From: Hymenopellis radicata
Lineage: Eukaryota; Basidiomycota; Agaricomycetes; Agaricales; Physalacriaceae
Assembly (NCBI GenBank): GCA_015501595.1
Contig: JADNRX010000386.1
Coordinates: 1-50,137 of the forward strand
Length of the DNA: 50,137 nucleotides
Reading direction: 5' to 3'
Below are positions 33,829 to 47,294 of this stretch, one piece after another (the stretch's first letter is position 1; every line of letters starts with the position of its first letter). A program made the position numbers and the translations under genes. The notes below the pieces were generated by a model, which was not told the DNA's origin, made no database searches, and was given only the letters and a program-made list of their open reading frames with translations.

Positions 33829-36800
33829 TTAATCATCATCGTGCGAGACGTCTTTCCCATTGCCTAAAGAACCTTAGGTGAGATGATGAGAGTAGGAAAG
33901 TATAATGGATACCTACCATTGGCAGACGTCTCGGCCAAACCAGGCGGAATCTTAGGTTCCTCATCTGCAGCCGCATCGAGTGCTATTTGGGGTCCAGGCG
34001 TATCAGCCAGCGACAAATCCTCCGTATCCTCTTTCTCGTCTTCCTTTTCAACCAGCGGCAATTCCGAGTCGGTTGCAACAACGGGCACTGGTGATAGTGT
34101 CACGGCCGCATCCGCTTCTGGCTCGGGGGAAGGTTCGCTCAAAGGCTCAGCATGGGGTGCTGTTACAGCTGGAACAGTTTCAAAGTCAGGTTCGGCGTTA
34201 ACAACAGGCTCGTCGATGGGTGCAGCCTCTTCAATAAGTGTTGCGACCTGAGCTGGCTCCTCGACGTGTATAGAACTATTAGAAACCTCCAGTGTATCAT
34301 CATCAACAGTTGAAGCCACGATGTCGGCAGCAGGAACATCAGACTCTACATCCGCGGCATCGTCGACGGTTGTAGACTCGTCAACAACATGCTCCTCAGC
34401 GAGCACAGGAGCATTAGCCTCAGTCTCTTCGATGGGCACTGGGGTCTGCACGGGCTCCTCAAGAGGCACAGCAACCTCAGAGGCATCAACGATGGGCTCT
34501 GTTGCGTCCCCAGAGATTACAGCGAGGTCCTCGACATGAGTTGGCTCCTCAACGGACGTTGGAATATGATCCGAGGCTGGAGCTTCTTCCTCCGTAGGCG
34601 CAACTTCTTCAACTTCGTCAAGAACAGGAGCGACCTCTTCCACTTCATCGACAGTAGCAGGCGTAGCAGTGGGCTCTTCGACAGGCGGCGCGGCTTCAAT
34701 GACGTCGTCGGTAGGCGGCGCAACCTGTTCCTCTGAGGGTGACTCCACGACCTCTGCGACAGGTGCAGGAACCTCTTCCTCAGCCTCTTCGACAGTCGCT
34801 GGGGATAACGGACGCTCCTCGACCGGCTCAAGAACCTCAACCACAGGTTCTTCAGAAATAGGCGCCGAGACGTCTGCAACGGGCTCTTCGTGGACCGGAG
34901 GGACCTCTGCGACAACATCTGCGACGGCATCCACAGGATCGGAGGCGAAAGGTTCGTCAGCAGCTACCTCCTCGATTGGCTCTTCCGAAATGTCAGCGGA
35001 ATCTGCAGGCGCTATGGGCTCGGGTAGCTCGGCAACGTTATCGGCCTCCTCCACGGGTGGTGCTTCGATCTCGGTCGGGACGGTGGAAACTTCCTCTTGG
35101 ATGGGCGCTGGAGAATTATCTTCTTCATATAAACATTAGTACAAGAGAGTATAACGCCATTGTACAGCATACCTGGAACAGCGGACGCTTCATCAGCACC
35201 ATCCTCGATCACTGGAGAGTCAGCTAAATCACAACGTCAGATTGCGGACCTTCATTTACGAAAGCGAACGTACCACGTTTATCGGCAGTTACAGGAGTGT
35301 CCTCCAGTACTGAGCACAAAGCACATCAGAACCTAAATGGATCATATACGTAGGAGCATACCTTGAGGCTCTTCAGGAGTAGTCTCCTCAACTATGGGCT
35401 CAGCCTGAGCTTTAATAAAGCGTTAGAACAAATGAAGTTGGACGATGGACCCAAGAGCATACCTTCGACAGCGTCGTCTTGTGACAGAGTTTGCTCACTG
35501 ACGACAGGAACTTCTGGAACGGCCTCAGCCTCAGCGGGCGATACGACTTCTTCCGCATGTTCTACTTCCTTTTCAGCAACCTCCTCGTCTGCAACTGATT
35601 CCTGAGCGACAATGGGAGCCTCACTAGCCTGCTCTACCGACGGAGGGACGTCATCAACTGGAGCAACGTCTTCAACATCTGCGCTCGTTTCGGCAGCAGC
35701 CTCCTCGACTAGAACGGCTTCTGGCGCGGCGTCGTCAACTGGGGCGGGAACGACGTCGGGAACGGTATCCTCTGGGAGAGAAGTGGGTTCATCAACAGCA
35801 GGGATAGGTTCCTCCACAGCCGGTTCCTCAACTGCGGCCTCCTCAGGCGCAGCTGCAGCTTCGTCCGGAACCGAGGGCTCGACGGCTGGGGCGGCAACGG
35901 GAGCTTCCTCCTCTGCGACTGGAACGACGGTGGCTGCGACTTGGATCGGTTCCTCAGGCGCTTCAGCAGGTTCGACAACTGGCTCCGCGACCGGTGCGAC
36001 GACATCCTCAGCGGTAGCGACTGGGGCGACTACCTCCTCAACGGGTTCCTCAGCGAGAATCGAAGGTTCATCTACCGATGGCGCGACGTGCTCAACAATC
36101 GGCGCTTCGTCAACAACTGACGCCTGCTCAACAATCGGCGTCTCATCGACAACTGGGGCCTCCTCAACAACCGGGGCCTCCTCAACGACCGGCGCCTCGT
36201 CGACAACTGGAGATTCCTCAACAACTGGAGCCTCCTCGACAATCGGTGTCTCCATCTCTGCTGGTATAGCCGGAATGACCTCCGATTCTTCAGCGACGGA
36301 CGGGGCAGTCGGTTCTGTGGCGAGCACAACGGGCGCATCGACAATTTCCTCTACGATTGCAGGCTCGACTTCATCAGAAAGGGTCTCAACCACTGCGACA
36401 GGCGCAGACTCTTCGACCACAGGTTCGTCAACAACTGCTGGAGCGGGGTCATCGACAATAGGCGCAGAAGCAGGAATGTCATCAACAGGTGCTGGAGTGG
36501 GAACGTCGTCAACGGTAACTGGAACAGACTGCTCCTCAATGACAGGCGCCTCGACAACAGGTTCAGGCGAAGAAGGCTCCTCCACCGCAGGCTCGGGTAT
36601 AGCACTCTCCACCACAGTCTCAGGAGCAACGCTCTCTACGACAGGCTCGGGGACAGCACTCTCGACGACAGGTTCGGCGGTAGTCTCCTTCGAGGCGGGC
36701 ACAGGCTCCTCGACGACAGGCGTCATCTCAGGCGAAACCTCAGCAGGAACAGTCGCCGCGACGACAGGAACATCCGCCTCTTTAACTGGTTCTTCCACTG

Positions 36801-39280
36801 GGGCACTCCTTTCCTCTGGGGCGGGCGAAATAACCTCTGGCTTCGCAGGAACAGGTTTATCCTCTGCTTCGGCACTCGTCGTAGCAACGACAGCAGCAGC
36901 ACCCGCGGCAGCGGCTACACCAGCAATCGCAGCACTCGCCGCCACCGCCGTCTTCCCACTGTCCTCCTTGGTCTCCTCAGCCTCCTCCAAAACCGGCGGA
37001 GGCACGCTCTTCCGCTTATCCTTCTTGCTCTCCTTCTTCACCGGACTGGCGGGTACATCCATGCTCTCTGCAGCCTCCCGTCCCTCATCCACACTCTCAC
37101 CCATCTCGCTTGCTCGCACATTGCTGGTCGAGCCCCTCCTCGAGCCAGTCCAGAAACTAAACCTCTTCTTGGAAGAATTCGTCATGCTCTTCAACGAAGG
37201 CCTGGGAGATGTAGGTCGGGCGCGCCGCTCTGTAGTAGAGCTCGCAACAGTTGTCGCGGATTCTGAAGTAGCAGTAGCAGGAGGCGGAGGAGGACGACTA
37301 AACGTCTGTTCGATTACCACCCACTCCACCTTCTTACCCCCCTCCAGCACTGACTCCTGCTCAAGCGAAAGCTTAAGCTTACCTACCACAAACGCAGGCC
37401 ACCCCTTTGCCACCGGATCAACAAGTGCGTCGTTCCAAAAGTCGATGAAGGCCTCATCCACCTCTATCTGCGTCAAATCGGTAATCTTGGATTTCTTCTC
37501 CTCGGGCGGTGGGGATAGCGCAGAGGTAGAAGATGAGGGAACGATAATGGGCGGTAGAGTATCCACACTCTTCCTCGACGGCGCACTCTTGGACCTCTTG
37601 CTCGGCTTCCGCGGCAGCTGTGGGGTCGTCTTCTCAATATCCGAGTCCATCAGCGTCTTGGCAAGGTGCGAGCCCAGCGGCGTCGTCTCCAAGAATCCAC
37701 TGGTCGAGAACTGTGTCCAGTCAATCCCAATGCTATTCGAGCTTCCATTTGAGGGCGGGGGTACAGATGGTGCAAGCGAAGTCTCTGTCTCCTGGCGAGA
37801 AATCGGCGGAGACGACTTTTCAGGAAGAACAAGAGTCAATGAAGGTGTCGTAGCGCCAGCGACCTCGGAAAGACCAAGTGAAAGGAACCTAAGAGTCTCG
37901 TCGGAAAACACGCGGCTTGCGGGGCTAGAGAGGGCATCATCGGCCGAACCCTGAGCAGCGGACTTAATCTTGGCCCACAGCGACGCTAAACTCGACTCTG
38001 ACGCGTCATCCGCCAACAACGCGTCTGATATTAGACGTAGAGGGTGGTACGTAGGCCTGGAAGACGATAGCTCGGTGTCCAGGCGGACATACAGGGCCGT
38101 ATACTGGCGCGTCGAGAAGCGTGGACGCGGAAGGAGTCCGTCCGTGGGGTTCTGGCCATAAGGATAGTTTTTAACTAGTTCCGTCAAGCGCTTTGGCATT
38201 GGGTGGGCGAGCGTTTCCTGTCTAAATAAATGTTAAAAGACGAACGAAAAGGGAAATAAATGCTGCGAACCTTATATTTGACAGGAATAAGTGCTCCATC
38301 TTGCGGCCAGCCTGTTCCCATCGATCGTAAAAGACGGGCCAAGTGTCCGTTTCTTCTGCGCGCTTTGCTTCGAGGAGCCATAAACCGAGAAATTTAGATA
38401 CTTTGCTCCCAGATATACTGTTAGCTTCTGCGTGTGCAGCAAGCGAGCTAAAGAGATCTATGGCAGCAGTAAGAAGTTCGACGTGGGTGGATGGAAGTAA
38501 AGGAACGAGGTGTTGAGAAAAGGCGTTTGGGGGATACCCTGCGCTCTGTTCTGCGGCAAAGAAAGTCTGGTACCACGACTGATCGAGGGGATCGAATTGG
38601 AGATGGCGCATACCCCAACGGAGTACGGCGGCGACATCGTGGGGAGAACGCGTGGATACGATTTCGGAATCGAATTGAGGAGCGTGGATGAGGCTGTGGG
38701 AGCCAAGGACCGGATGAAGAGGGATATGAGGCGTCGCTGAACGAGTGGGTCGGCAGAGTACCAGTGTGGGTGCATGACACCAGGCGTTTCAAGACCTGTC
38801 AAAAAAAAGTATGAGCTGTGGTCGTTATGGGGGATAGCGAGTACGTACCTCTTGCGACGATGGCCTGCGAGCACGCCTTGACCAAAACGAGAGTCTCGCT
38901 CGGTGTCAGCCTCCGCTCCCCAATCGCCTTGTCGTCGAGGGTGATCTGGCCATCGGGATATGCAAAGACGGATCCAAGAGGCCGCTCGACCTTTCCTGTG
39001 CCAAAGGCGAGCTGAGCGTCAGATGCGGTGGTGGCTCGTAGCCGCGTGCCGGTTCTGGGGCCACCGTCGTCGTCGGTTTGATTCTTTGCAAAAATCCGCC
39101 ATTTCCCCCGCTCCCCTTTTCTGGCTGTGCTAGGTGCTTCTCAGCAGACTCTGACACCGTCGGTGACACGGCCTCAAACTTTCCTTCGAGAAGAGACGCT
39201 GCAGACGTGCGGCTTCCCGGCGAGAGCTCCTTGTCGTCCTGCTTTTTACGTCCAAAAACTTTGGACAAGAAGGACGGCAT
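33829..39280 (-). CDS. Msb1/Mug8-domain morphogenesis protein
   Basis: Start ATG 39280 (MPSFLSKVFGRKKQDD), stop at 33829-33831. The N-terminal third is the Msb1/Mug8 domain found in fungal polarity and Rho-signalling proteins: YPDGQITLDDKAIGERRLTP, ETPGVMHPHWYSADPLVQRR, SPHDVAAVLRWGMRHLQ, SKFLGLWLLEAKRAEETDTW and KRLTELVKNYPYGQNP. A Ser/Pro-rich middle region follows (SMTNSSKKRFSFWTGSRRGS). The remaining 700 or so residues are low-complexity Glu/Pro/Val/Ala repeats of EEPVVE type, probably disordered. A 53-bp intron with a GTGGCC donor restores frame after KPTTT. Frame is lost near 38684-38705, where a C run seems one base short between ISLFIRSLAP and LIHAPQFDSE. No plausible intron fixes it. 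A conserved gene with one small indel suggests an assembly error. Confidence 0.8.
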
Positions 39281-41704
39281 CCTGGGTCCCTGCGCCTAGC
39301 CGATATTAATGATTTCAGGGGGTTGCCAAAATGAAAGGGAGACGGGAGGATTCGCTGGCGTTTCAGCAGGTCAACATCAACGTTGTGGTCGACTTCTGCA
39401 AATGTCGAATCATGCATACCACCATGACCACGTGGGCATCGCGTGGTGCTTTCGATCAACGGCAACCAATGTCAATCATACTCGCCCAAACACTTCTGCC
39501 TCGAAGATACACCTTTTCGTCTCTTTCGTTGCCCGCGATGGCCAAAATTGATGTACCAAGTCTGGCCACTTGGAAACGCAAAGAAGCGACGTGGCAGCAC
39601 GTTTCTCTGGAATAGACGATGGGGTTTGTACTCCCTTCCGTTGTGGCAACGGAATCTAGGTGAGGTCGGGAGAGCAGCTTGACCGCCAATCGCCACTATG
39701 ATCGCGCTATCTAGTACCATTCCGCGGTGAGCGAGGCCAATGCTGATGTCGACGGGGGCGGAGGGAGCACCTGGGAGCACTAGCCGCTTACGCTGCAGTG
39801 AATAAGTACTCCCTTTCCCCGCGAGCCCTTGCATATGTTTACTAGCCTCGTCGTACGGAGATCGCATTATCGGCGCATCGCGTATATCGTCGCGCTTGAT
39901 TCCCCCGGCGATGTGGCGTTATCCATGACTCCCAGAGATGATCTACGGCGATATCAACGATCTAGCCTGCCGTGACGAAGACGATGACCTGAATGGGAGT
40001 GGCCGACGAGCTGGACTGGACGCGCCCTCTTTCCTGCCGTTGTGCGCCCGTCGGACGACCCTGGCGTTCAGTCGCCCTGCGATACTGCCAGCGGCACAGG
40101 CGGCAGCGATGGCGGCAGCGGTGAAGTCGTGGGGTCATGGTAGTTAATGGTCAACGTGCTCCTGCCTACGCGCTTCTCAATGCAACGCGTCAAACCTGCG
40201 CTCCAAAAAAGGCAAGTGCGCCACATTTTCCTTTTTCAGATAGACTGCAGCTGCAATTATCTGTATATCTTGGAATACAGACGTTTACATATCCTTGTAA
40301 GTATCCTCCGAGATATCTCCTGTGATGTGATAACCCGAAGGTGTCCCTCAAGTGTCGTCGTAGCCTGCAAACGTTATTCAGGAATGTGGGTCAGAAAACC
40401 TCTTGCCAGTATCACGAACTGTGGGGATGCGCGTACCCAAGCAGCTGCGGGAGGAGTGTAAAGGTCGTGTTCCACGTCGACCAGTACCAAATCAGAATCC
40501 TTGACATGTGAAGGATTCAAACTCCTCTTCACGATTTTCAAAACTACTTCTTTCCGACGACGTAGAGATGTCATGCGACCATGTTAGATAGCGCTGAAAT
40601 GCCACGGCCGTTGAGGTGTTAAAGTGGCGCCCTGGTGTATAGATCTGTCGTCAAACCTATTCAACGTCTAAGTTTAACTCATAGTAGCTTAAGATGATCT
40701 AATTTGAAGGATCAAAGTCAAGAAAATAGGCAGAGAGCATTGCGCGCAGTGTGTAACAGCAAATTGACTGGATCCCCATGAATTGACAATGGCCTCAAGT
40801 CGGACCCACAATTAATGTGATGCATGAAATTGAATGCCTTTGGTCCAGGGTAACCTCGGCCATCGCCGAGCCCTCATGTCCTTCTACCATTTTGAAAACA
40901 ACAAACCCTAAGCGCGTTGCATTCCTTCCTAAGCATTCAGGAAGCCGTGAAATGTACCTGCCCAGGGCAGTGTACCATCCTTTCCGGCTTCCATCTCTCC
41001 AGTGCTATGTGAGCTTTTTCTTTCCAACCCTCAATTTCTTCCAGTTCGGGCAGAACAGACAATACCTAACGATAAAGATAGCTGCCTCTAGGGAACATAG
41101 CTTGAGCCTCTGTGCACACAAAACTTTCCTCCTTCTATCTGGAGCAGGACGCCAATTCATTTCCCCAAGTTCGGCGCCTCAATTTCTATTGATCGTGTTT
41201 GGCACACTGGCGTTCGGAATCCACGCGTTTACACTGCCCACTTTGTTGGTATATACGTGTTCTCACATTTATGTGTGGAATCACGCATGTGAAGCAGGAC
41301 ATCGAGAATGTAAGAATAGGAAAAGGCGCTGATCTTTTTGTTCGGAGGGAGGCCCTCCCGGCCCTTGTTCTCTTGTCTTTTTTGGGATGGAGACATCCTC
41401 CGAAGTACATCTATTGTTTTCTTACCCCGACGCTCCTAACAACCATCTGCAGCCCTGGAAAGCCCGCTCTTTATATTGTTTTCTACGCGACTAACGTAGA
41501 TCTTCGTTGTTCTCACCCCCCGCCTAACTGCACAGGATTTCCATCGCTATTGAGAGCGTGAATTGCTCTTGTTATGACTCAAGGGTGACCGCCCAACCCG
41601 GTCCGCTATAAAAGCATTGTCACGATTGTCACTTCCTCTGGCACAACAGCCTTCCCCCAAACCACCACCACCACTATCTCCTCAGAAACATCTCCACTTC
41701 GTTC
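39281..41704. other. 2.4-kb intergenic region
   Basis: This lies between the starts of the Msb1-like gene (-) and the ABC transporter gene (+). Frames exist at 39472-39867 (-) and 40817-41332 (+), but neither shows a domain, signal or intron support. I see no repeats or RNA genes. Confidence 0.45.
41607..41613 (+). promoter_or_regulatory. TATA box of the ABC transporter gene
   Basis: TATAAAA lies 92-98 bases before the predicted ATG at 41705, a good distance for a start site about 65 bases upstream of the ATG. Confidence 0.55.
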
Positions 41705-44420
41705 ATGGACTCTCCTATCAACCAGGCTCCCAATGCCTCGCGCGTCAAGCGAGAGAAGCTTGGGTTTTTCAATGTGGCGTACGAGCCGCCGGTACCGTGG
41801 TCGTTCAACAGCCTTTCGATTGGCATCGCAGATCTTCGCGACCATGGATTCTACGCTGCGCTCCTGCTCTACGACGCGTTGATCATCGCCACCGTGCCCG
41901 TTCTCCAATACTTGACAGCATCGGTGTGGCTTTGTATGGTCCCGGCTTTATATCTCTGGGTCGTGTACACCGCTGGCTTTGGGATCGTACGTCTATCTCT
42001 TCTTACTCCGTGTCGCTTCTGAAACGCCTGAAGGTGGAATCGTGGGTGGCGATGGGCACTGCGCCCGGTGAAGCCTTGCTCGCCACGCTCAGAACTGCTG
42101 TTATTGTCTGTCTGACAACAGGTGCCGTGTCCTCCGTAGCCTCGAGGATCATGTCCGTCGTCCCCTTGTACTTGTTGTCATTGACTGATCATTGTCACAG
42201 CGAGGAGCAAGGTATCATTATCGACTCGACGTTCAAGTTGCACTTCTTTCCGAAGTTCGCCGAAGGTATGCGTCAGCCTGCTGTGTGGCCCTCTTTGTCC
42301 TCATCATCATGCTGTCATACAGTCGGCCTTGCCCTTGACCTCAAGACGTCCCTTGGTCAGTCTTCTGCCTACATCCATGTATCCTGTTTAATGTCCTTCT
42401 AGGTCCTACTTCCCTCCCTGGACCAGATGAACTCCACATGGTACCCAAGAGTCAAGGATGGGAGGCCCTATCCGGCATCATACTACACCTCCGAACGTTC
42501 ATCGGTATCGTTCTACAACTATGTGTTCAAGTCGCGCTTCTCTATCTCTACGGATCCATTCCAATATGGACAGTCCTCACCCTCGGATACGTGTTGCCCG
42601 TCATGTCAACGTTCATACCTTCGTCACGCTTTGGAGACGCAGGTGCGCACTCGGTCAATTTCCTTATCACACTTCACTGATCTCTAGTAGGCTATGTCTT
42701 CTGGACGAACGATAAACACTACACTCGGTTGCGCGGACTACATCAAATGATCTTCTATCCTTCCGTTTATCGAGAGTCGTTGATTAAGACGGGCGGACAG
42801 GAGAAGCTCTCCAAAGGTTCGTTACCTCCAACACATTCAGTATACATTCACGACTTCGTTTCCCAGATTACGCGCAAGAGTTTGAGGAAGTCGGCGCTTT
42901 CAGGTGGAACGAACAGACACTAGCTATGAGTCCGCCTCCTTCCTGGACCTGGGACTTCGTCCGACTTCTTATCGACTACTGTCCAGTGAGTACGCTCTGT
43001 CTGATCCAACTGCGCTGCTCATCTTCAAGAAGATCCTCTACGGGACCATCATCAGTTATCTATTGCCGATAGACGCTACCCTCCTCGCGTCTCTGGCGCT
43101 TATGCAACTCTCATACTCCAGCATCAAGCAAGACATCGTTTTCATGCAACAGATTGGGCGAGCCCAACCTCTTAACATGCTCCTTCAGACGGCAAAGAGA
43201 TTCTATGACGCGCTGGAAATGTCTCCCGCGATGGAAGACGGGCAAGTAAAGGATCTCGAGTCGAAGGGTGGATTCAGTGTTTCTTTCAGGTTAGTCCCAA
43301 CATTGCGCCATGTTACTTACGGAGTTTGATAACGTGCACTTCCCACAGGGACGTTTCGTTTGGATATGGCAACGGCAACGATGTTCTCATTGGAGTATCC
43401 TTCGACGTCTCTCCCGGCGACCTCGTCGTAATCATTGGCGATAACGGATGCGGCAAGACAACCTTATTGAACCTCATCGCTCGCTTGATGGACTGCAGCA
43501 GCGGAAGCGTCCTCATCGACGGCACCAACATCAAAGAAATCGACTTGACGTACCTAAGAAAGGCTATGGCTATCCTGTCTCAGACGGACGATCTCTATCC
43601 TCTCTCCTACCGCGATAACTTCCTAATTGGTGCCCCTGGGGACGAGGACGATGTCCTTGCCGAAGCGTGTCACTTGGCTGGATCTTCGAAATATATCGAA
43701 GACTTGGAGCACGGTCTGGATTCGCTTTATACCCCAGAGAACCTCCGACTGGGTTCAACACATGTTTCCAGCGCCCCGATTGCCCCGATTACGCAGGTGT
43801 CGGAGAGAACGCGATCGCGAGCAGCGTATCCGGATGCCGACGAAGATCTCTGGCGGTGAACTTCAACGGCTACTCTTGTAAGTATCCGTCCTGACACAGA
43901 GATTGATCTGACCGCTCACTCAATTCCTAGGACTCGCATGTTTACCAAAGTACTTGCTTCGAAGGAATCGTGTGGACTAATGCTCGTTGACGAAGGACTA
44001 TCTGCATTGGACCCACTCGCTGCGGAAACGTGTTTCCAAGGCTCTTGTCGACTTTGTAGACTCCGGAAACACGATGATCGCAGTGACTCACACGCTCGTG
44101 CCGCTTGTACACCGTGCGAACCTCATCTTGTAAGTTCCTTTTCTTCTTCTGGTGAGAATTAGGTACTCACCACTGTCATAGGCGTATAGAAGGGGGTCGA
44201 ATTGTGGAGCGTGGTACTCACGCCGAACTTCTGGGCATGGACGGCGAGTACGCGAAGATGTACAAGGCTCAGACCGGTAATGCTTCCTTCGCAGCTCACT
44301 CCCGATGCGCCCTGAGGGTTTTCATTTTCTCCTTTCCCCTTCACGACTCTACTTCTATAATGACACACAGACAATAGTAGTTACACGCTACGACTTGTAG
44401 TTGACTATACACTTGAATAA
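41705..44420 (+). CDS. half-size ABC exporter (membrane domain plus ATPase), frameshifts in ATPase
   Basis: Start ATG 41705 (MDSPINQAPNASRVKREK), stop ending 44420. Spliced exons give a hydrophobic membrane domain: LYDALIIATVPVLQYLTASV, LHLRTFIGIVLQLCVQVALL, WTVLTLGYVLPVMSTFI and DATLLASLALMQLSYSS. One nucleotide-binding domain follows: DVSFGYGNG, Walker A GDNGCGKTT, Q-loop AILSQTDDLYPL, signature KISGGELQRLL, Walker B GLMLVDEGLSALDP, H-loop MIAVTHTL, then GGRIVERGTHAELL. It should form a dimeric exporter of unknown substrate. Between Walker A and the H-loop three frame changes are needed: one base missing near 43741-43757, one near 43825-43838, and one extra near 44022-44038. All fall in unconserved joints. 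I found no introns that cure them. This is either a recent pseudogene or an assembly error. Confidence 0.7.
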
Positions 44421-44431
44421 TGTATTCAGCA

Positions 44432-46818
44432 TTAAACAACAGCGATGCCAAGTTCATTGGCGATGATCAATGCGGCCTTCTCTCCGATGGCAATTGCTGC
44501 TGAAGCCGTGTTCTACAAATGCGGATGTAAGTATGTGGCCAGACGGCTTGAATGAGTACTTTTACCGAATTCACATTGGACGGAGCAATTGACAAATCGA
44601 CGATCTTCAAACACTTCACTCCGTAGACATTCAACTGGCTGTCAACCACGCCTCCCTCTGACAGAGCTTCATCGCGCAGTACCCAACTGCCAAGGTTGCT
44701 TGAACAAGTAAAGAGGACAAAGTCGAGGAAACATACCGAATGCCATGTTGTCTGCACTATAACGAAAGTGAGCATATCTCTGACGTTGAGCACAAGACAA
44801 CATACTGCGTTCCCTGATGTTCTGGTCGATCGCATCATCGTCAGCCGCAGAAATACGTGATTTTCGGTTGCATCCAGCGGAACTGGCAACGTCTCTTTCA
44901 CGCTGCCAAACTATCCGGTGCGAATTGTGGGTGAAAGAGAGTCGACAGCGCCACGAAAGGCTGGGAGGCGTCGCATGATCTCACGGCCCTTCTTGTAACC
45001 CCAGCGAAGAGCAGCAATGTCGACTGACCTAAGAAACTACATAAGACGGAGAACGAACGGGATACAGAACAGACGTTACTTTGTCAGAATCCTGAATCAA
45101 AGTCGGTGCAGCATATGGATCTGCTGATGCTATATGGAGACTTCCTCTTGATTCTGGATAGCCCTTGGAATGCTTAGCCCAAGTACAAAATACCCTGATG
45201 CAAGCCCACCAAGAAGATACAGAGCCGGAGACTGCAGGCACAATGAGAAGATAGTCAGGAAGCATGAAGTAAACCCTTACCTTGCTGAAGCGCAGAGCCA
45301 GAACAATGGCTTATCAGGCTTGTCGGCATATACCTCATTAAAATGCGCGGCAAGTTCTGGGCCTAATTCTTCGATCTCATGTGGCAGAGGTCGCATTTTG
45401 ATCACTCCATCTACCCCGCTGAATTTGGGGTTCATGAGTGATCAAGGAGAGCAAGCACTGTCAAGGAATCGTACTTTCCGCCTAGGCGCCCTCCACCATC
45501 CTTTTCCCATTGTTGCTGCGACTTAATCCATTCCTCCGGCTGCGACATTGCTTCAAATGTAGCTTCAGCTGGGTCGGCGATGAACGGCAGTATGTAGAAC
45601 GAATGGTCTAAATCCTTGATTGAACAAACGTCGTTTCTACCGGGCATATACGACAGACCTTGATAATCGCTGCCGACTCCAGGAAGGTCGACGACAACCG
45701 GGATGCCGGCCTGCTCCAAGCGATCCTTTGAACCGATTCCGGACCGCTCCAGAATGAGTGGAGAATCCCATCGCCCCAGCGGAGACGACGACCAATTTCT
45801 TACCCCGGGACTGTCCGGAGGTTCTGCGGGGAGGAGGGATAAACTCGTCTGTCGAAGCAATATTCTACGCCGGTGGCAACTCCATCCCTGATCACAGCTA
45901 CTCAGTCACGTAGCGGAAAATAGGTAATGGAAGGACGGCGTACTCGATGATGATGCGATTGACAAGACATCCATCCAGAACGGAGAGATTTTTGAGACCC
46001 TTGTAGTAAACGTAGTGGTGCTAGAGATATATTCGTCAATGTGTAGATCACGTCAATAGAAGCACCTACAGCCACGTCTGAACGGCGACCGTCACTTGAT
46101 ATCCACTTGGGCATCAGCTACGTGCGACGTCAGCGATAGACCAAAACTTTTACTTGAATAACAAACGTAGAAAACATTGACGGATTTCCGTACCAAATCC
46201 ATTGCCTTCGTCATGAAACGGGCGATCCTTCTCAAGCTTCGGGCCAATGTCCAGAATCTGCTTGCTGATTCCCAGTATGGAACCTGGTCCGCCGTAAGAT
46301 ACCTTCAAAGGCCCTTCGCGTCCGTGTGTCGGCTTTCTCGTGTCAATCTCGTACGTCTCCGCCTGTCAAGAAAAGTCAGATCCTCACAAAAAGGGAACGT
46401 GCATGAAAACCTTCTGCAAGAGCGGAATGAGATCCTTCGCTGACCACCCAGGATTGCCAAACTCGGTTTCCCATGCGTCGAAATCAGAGGCGGCAGGGCG
46501 ATTGTACAGCGCAAAATTAATAGACGATCCGCCCCCGATGCAACGACCGGAGGCTACGACTACAGACCTCCCCGCGAGATGCTCCGATGGTGGAGAAGTG
46601 TAAAACTGCGCGGTCTGACTCGTAGGTGCCAGATGGGAGAGATACCGACCTGGTTGGATATGCTCCAGCTTGTCTTTCGTCGTTGGACCGCTTTCGAGAA
46701 CCAGGATGCGAAGGTCAGGCCCTGCCTCAGCCAGTCGGCTGGCAGTCACGCAGGCTGCTGTTCCTCCCCCAGCGAAGACTATATCATATTCCGCATCGAT
46801 AAAATGAGGAAGGGACAT
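44432..46818 (-). pseudogene. GMC-family oxidoreductase, decayed paralogue
   Basis: Close paralogue of the intact gene at 22156-24581, with matching introns. Start ATG 46818 (MSLPHFIDAEYDIVFAGGGT), stop at 44432-44434. The first exon is intact, including GRCIGGGSSINFALYNRPA. Later exons need repeated frame changes against GMC1. There is an extra A near 46181-46190 before SVNVFY, an extra C near 45800-45814, an extra T near 45756-45771 before SPLILERSGIG, and several more between 44800 and 45000. The last exon still reads NTASAAIAIGEKAALII. The His-containing exon (TTWHS) is present, but the LGTCAM exon is frame-shifted. With at least six lesions this is best called a pseudogene. Confidence 0.75.
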
Positions 46819-47294
46819 TGGGAGTGGTCGAGAAAGCTGTCCCTATCCTGATTCAATCAAAATCGGCCCCACTTCATGGACACGGCTTGGATACGGCTTC
46901 CTTGGAACTTGACCGTGATCGTCGGAGAGATGCATAGGGTAAGTGAAAAGGAGAAATTGGGCGGGCGCGTACGGAGGAACGCTCACATGACGACAACGTG
47001 TCAAGGTCGCGTAACTCCAGTAGAAGTAAAGGGTGGCATTATAGTAGGATAAGGCTGGCGTCGAGGATTTGGAGATTTTCAGAAAGACAGGAGAGTTGCG
47101 GAGAATAAGCGGACGAGATAGAAGCACGATTACTTACCTTATTGGGTCCCGCCGTCGAGGCACTTTGGCGGAGGCGGATATCGTAACCTCTCCTCTCCCC
47201 CAGAGTCGCAAGCATCTAATATGGCATATCAAGTACTACTGTGGCATACAGGCACCATTGCGGCACGTTGATCCACTGCTACGGCTGCTACTTT
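46819..47294. other. intergenic, upstream of the GMC pseudogene
   Basis: This lies between the GMC pseudogene start (-) and the stop of the aerolysin-like gene (-). Short antisense frames only. No TATA box or repeat stands out. Confidence 0.45.

Noticed and set aside
33883..35139. Several plus-strand Ser/Gly-rich frames
   Set aside because: Antisense shadows of the same acidic tail on the minus strand.
35612..37954. A 780-codon plus-strand open frame rich in Ser/Thr/Gly/Ala
   Set aside because: It is the antisense shadow of the Msb1-like gene's low-complexity Glu/Pro/Val repeats. The minus strand carries the recognisable domain, introns and start.
38906..39050. Frame change in the Msb1-like gene after the first exon, first taken as an indel
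   Set aside because: A 53-bp GT-AG intron with a CTGAC branch site restores frame, so no lesion is needed there.
39472..39867. 131-codon minus-strand frame
   Set aside because: No domain, no intron support and not conserved-looking. It lies upstream of the Msb1-like start on the same strand.
40817..41332. 171-codon plus-strand frame
   Set aside because: Composition is not protein-like and there is no signal or domain. Long frames of this size occur by chance here.
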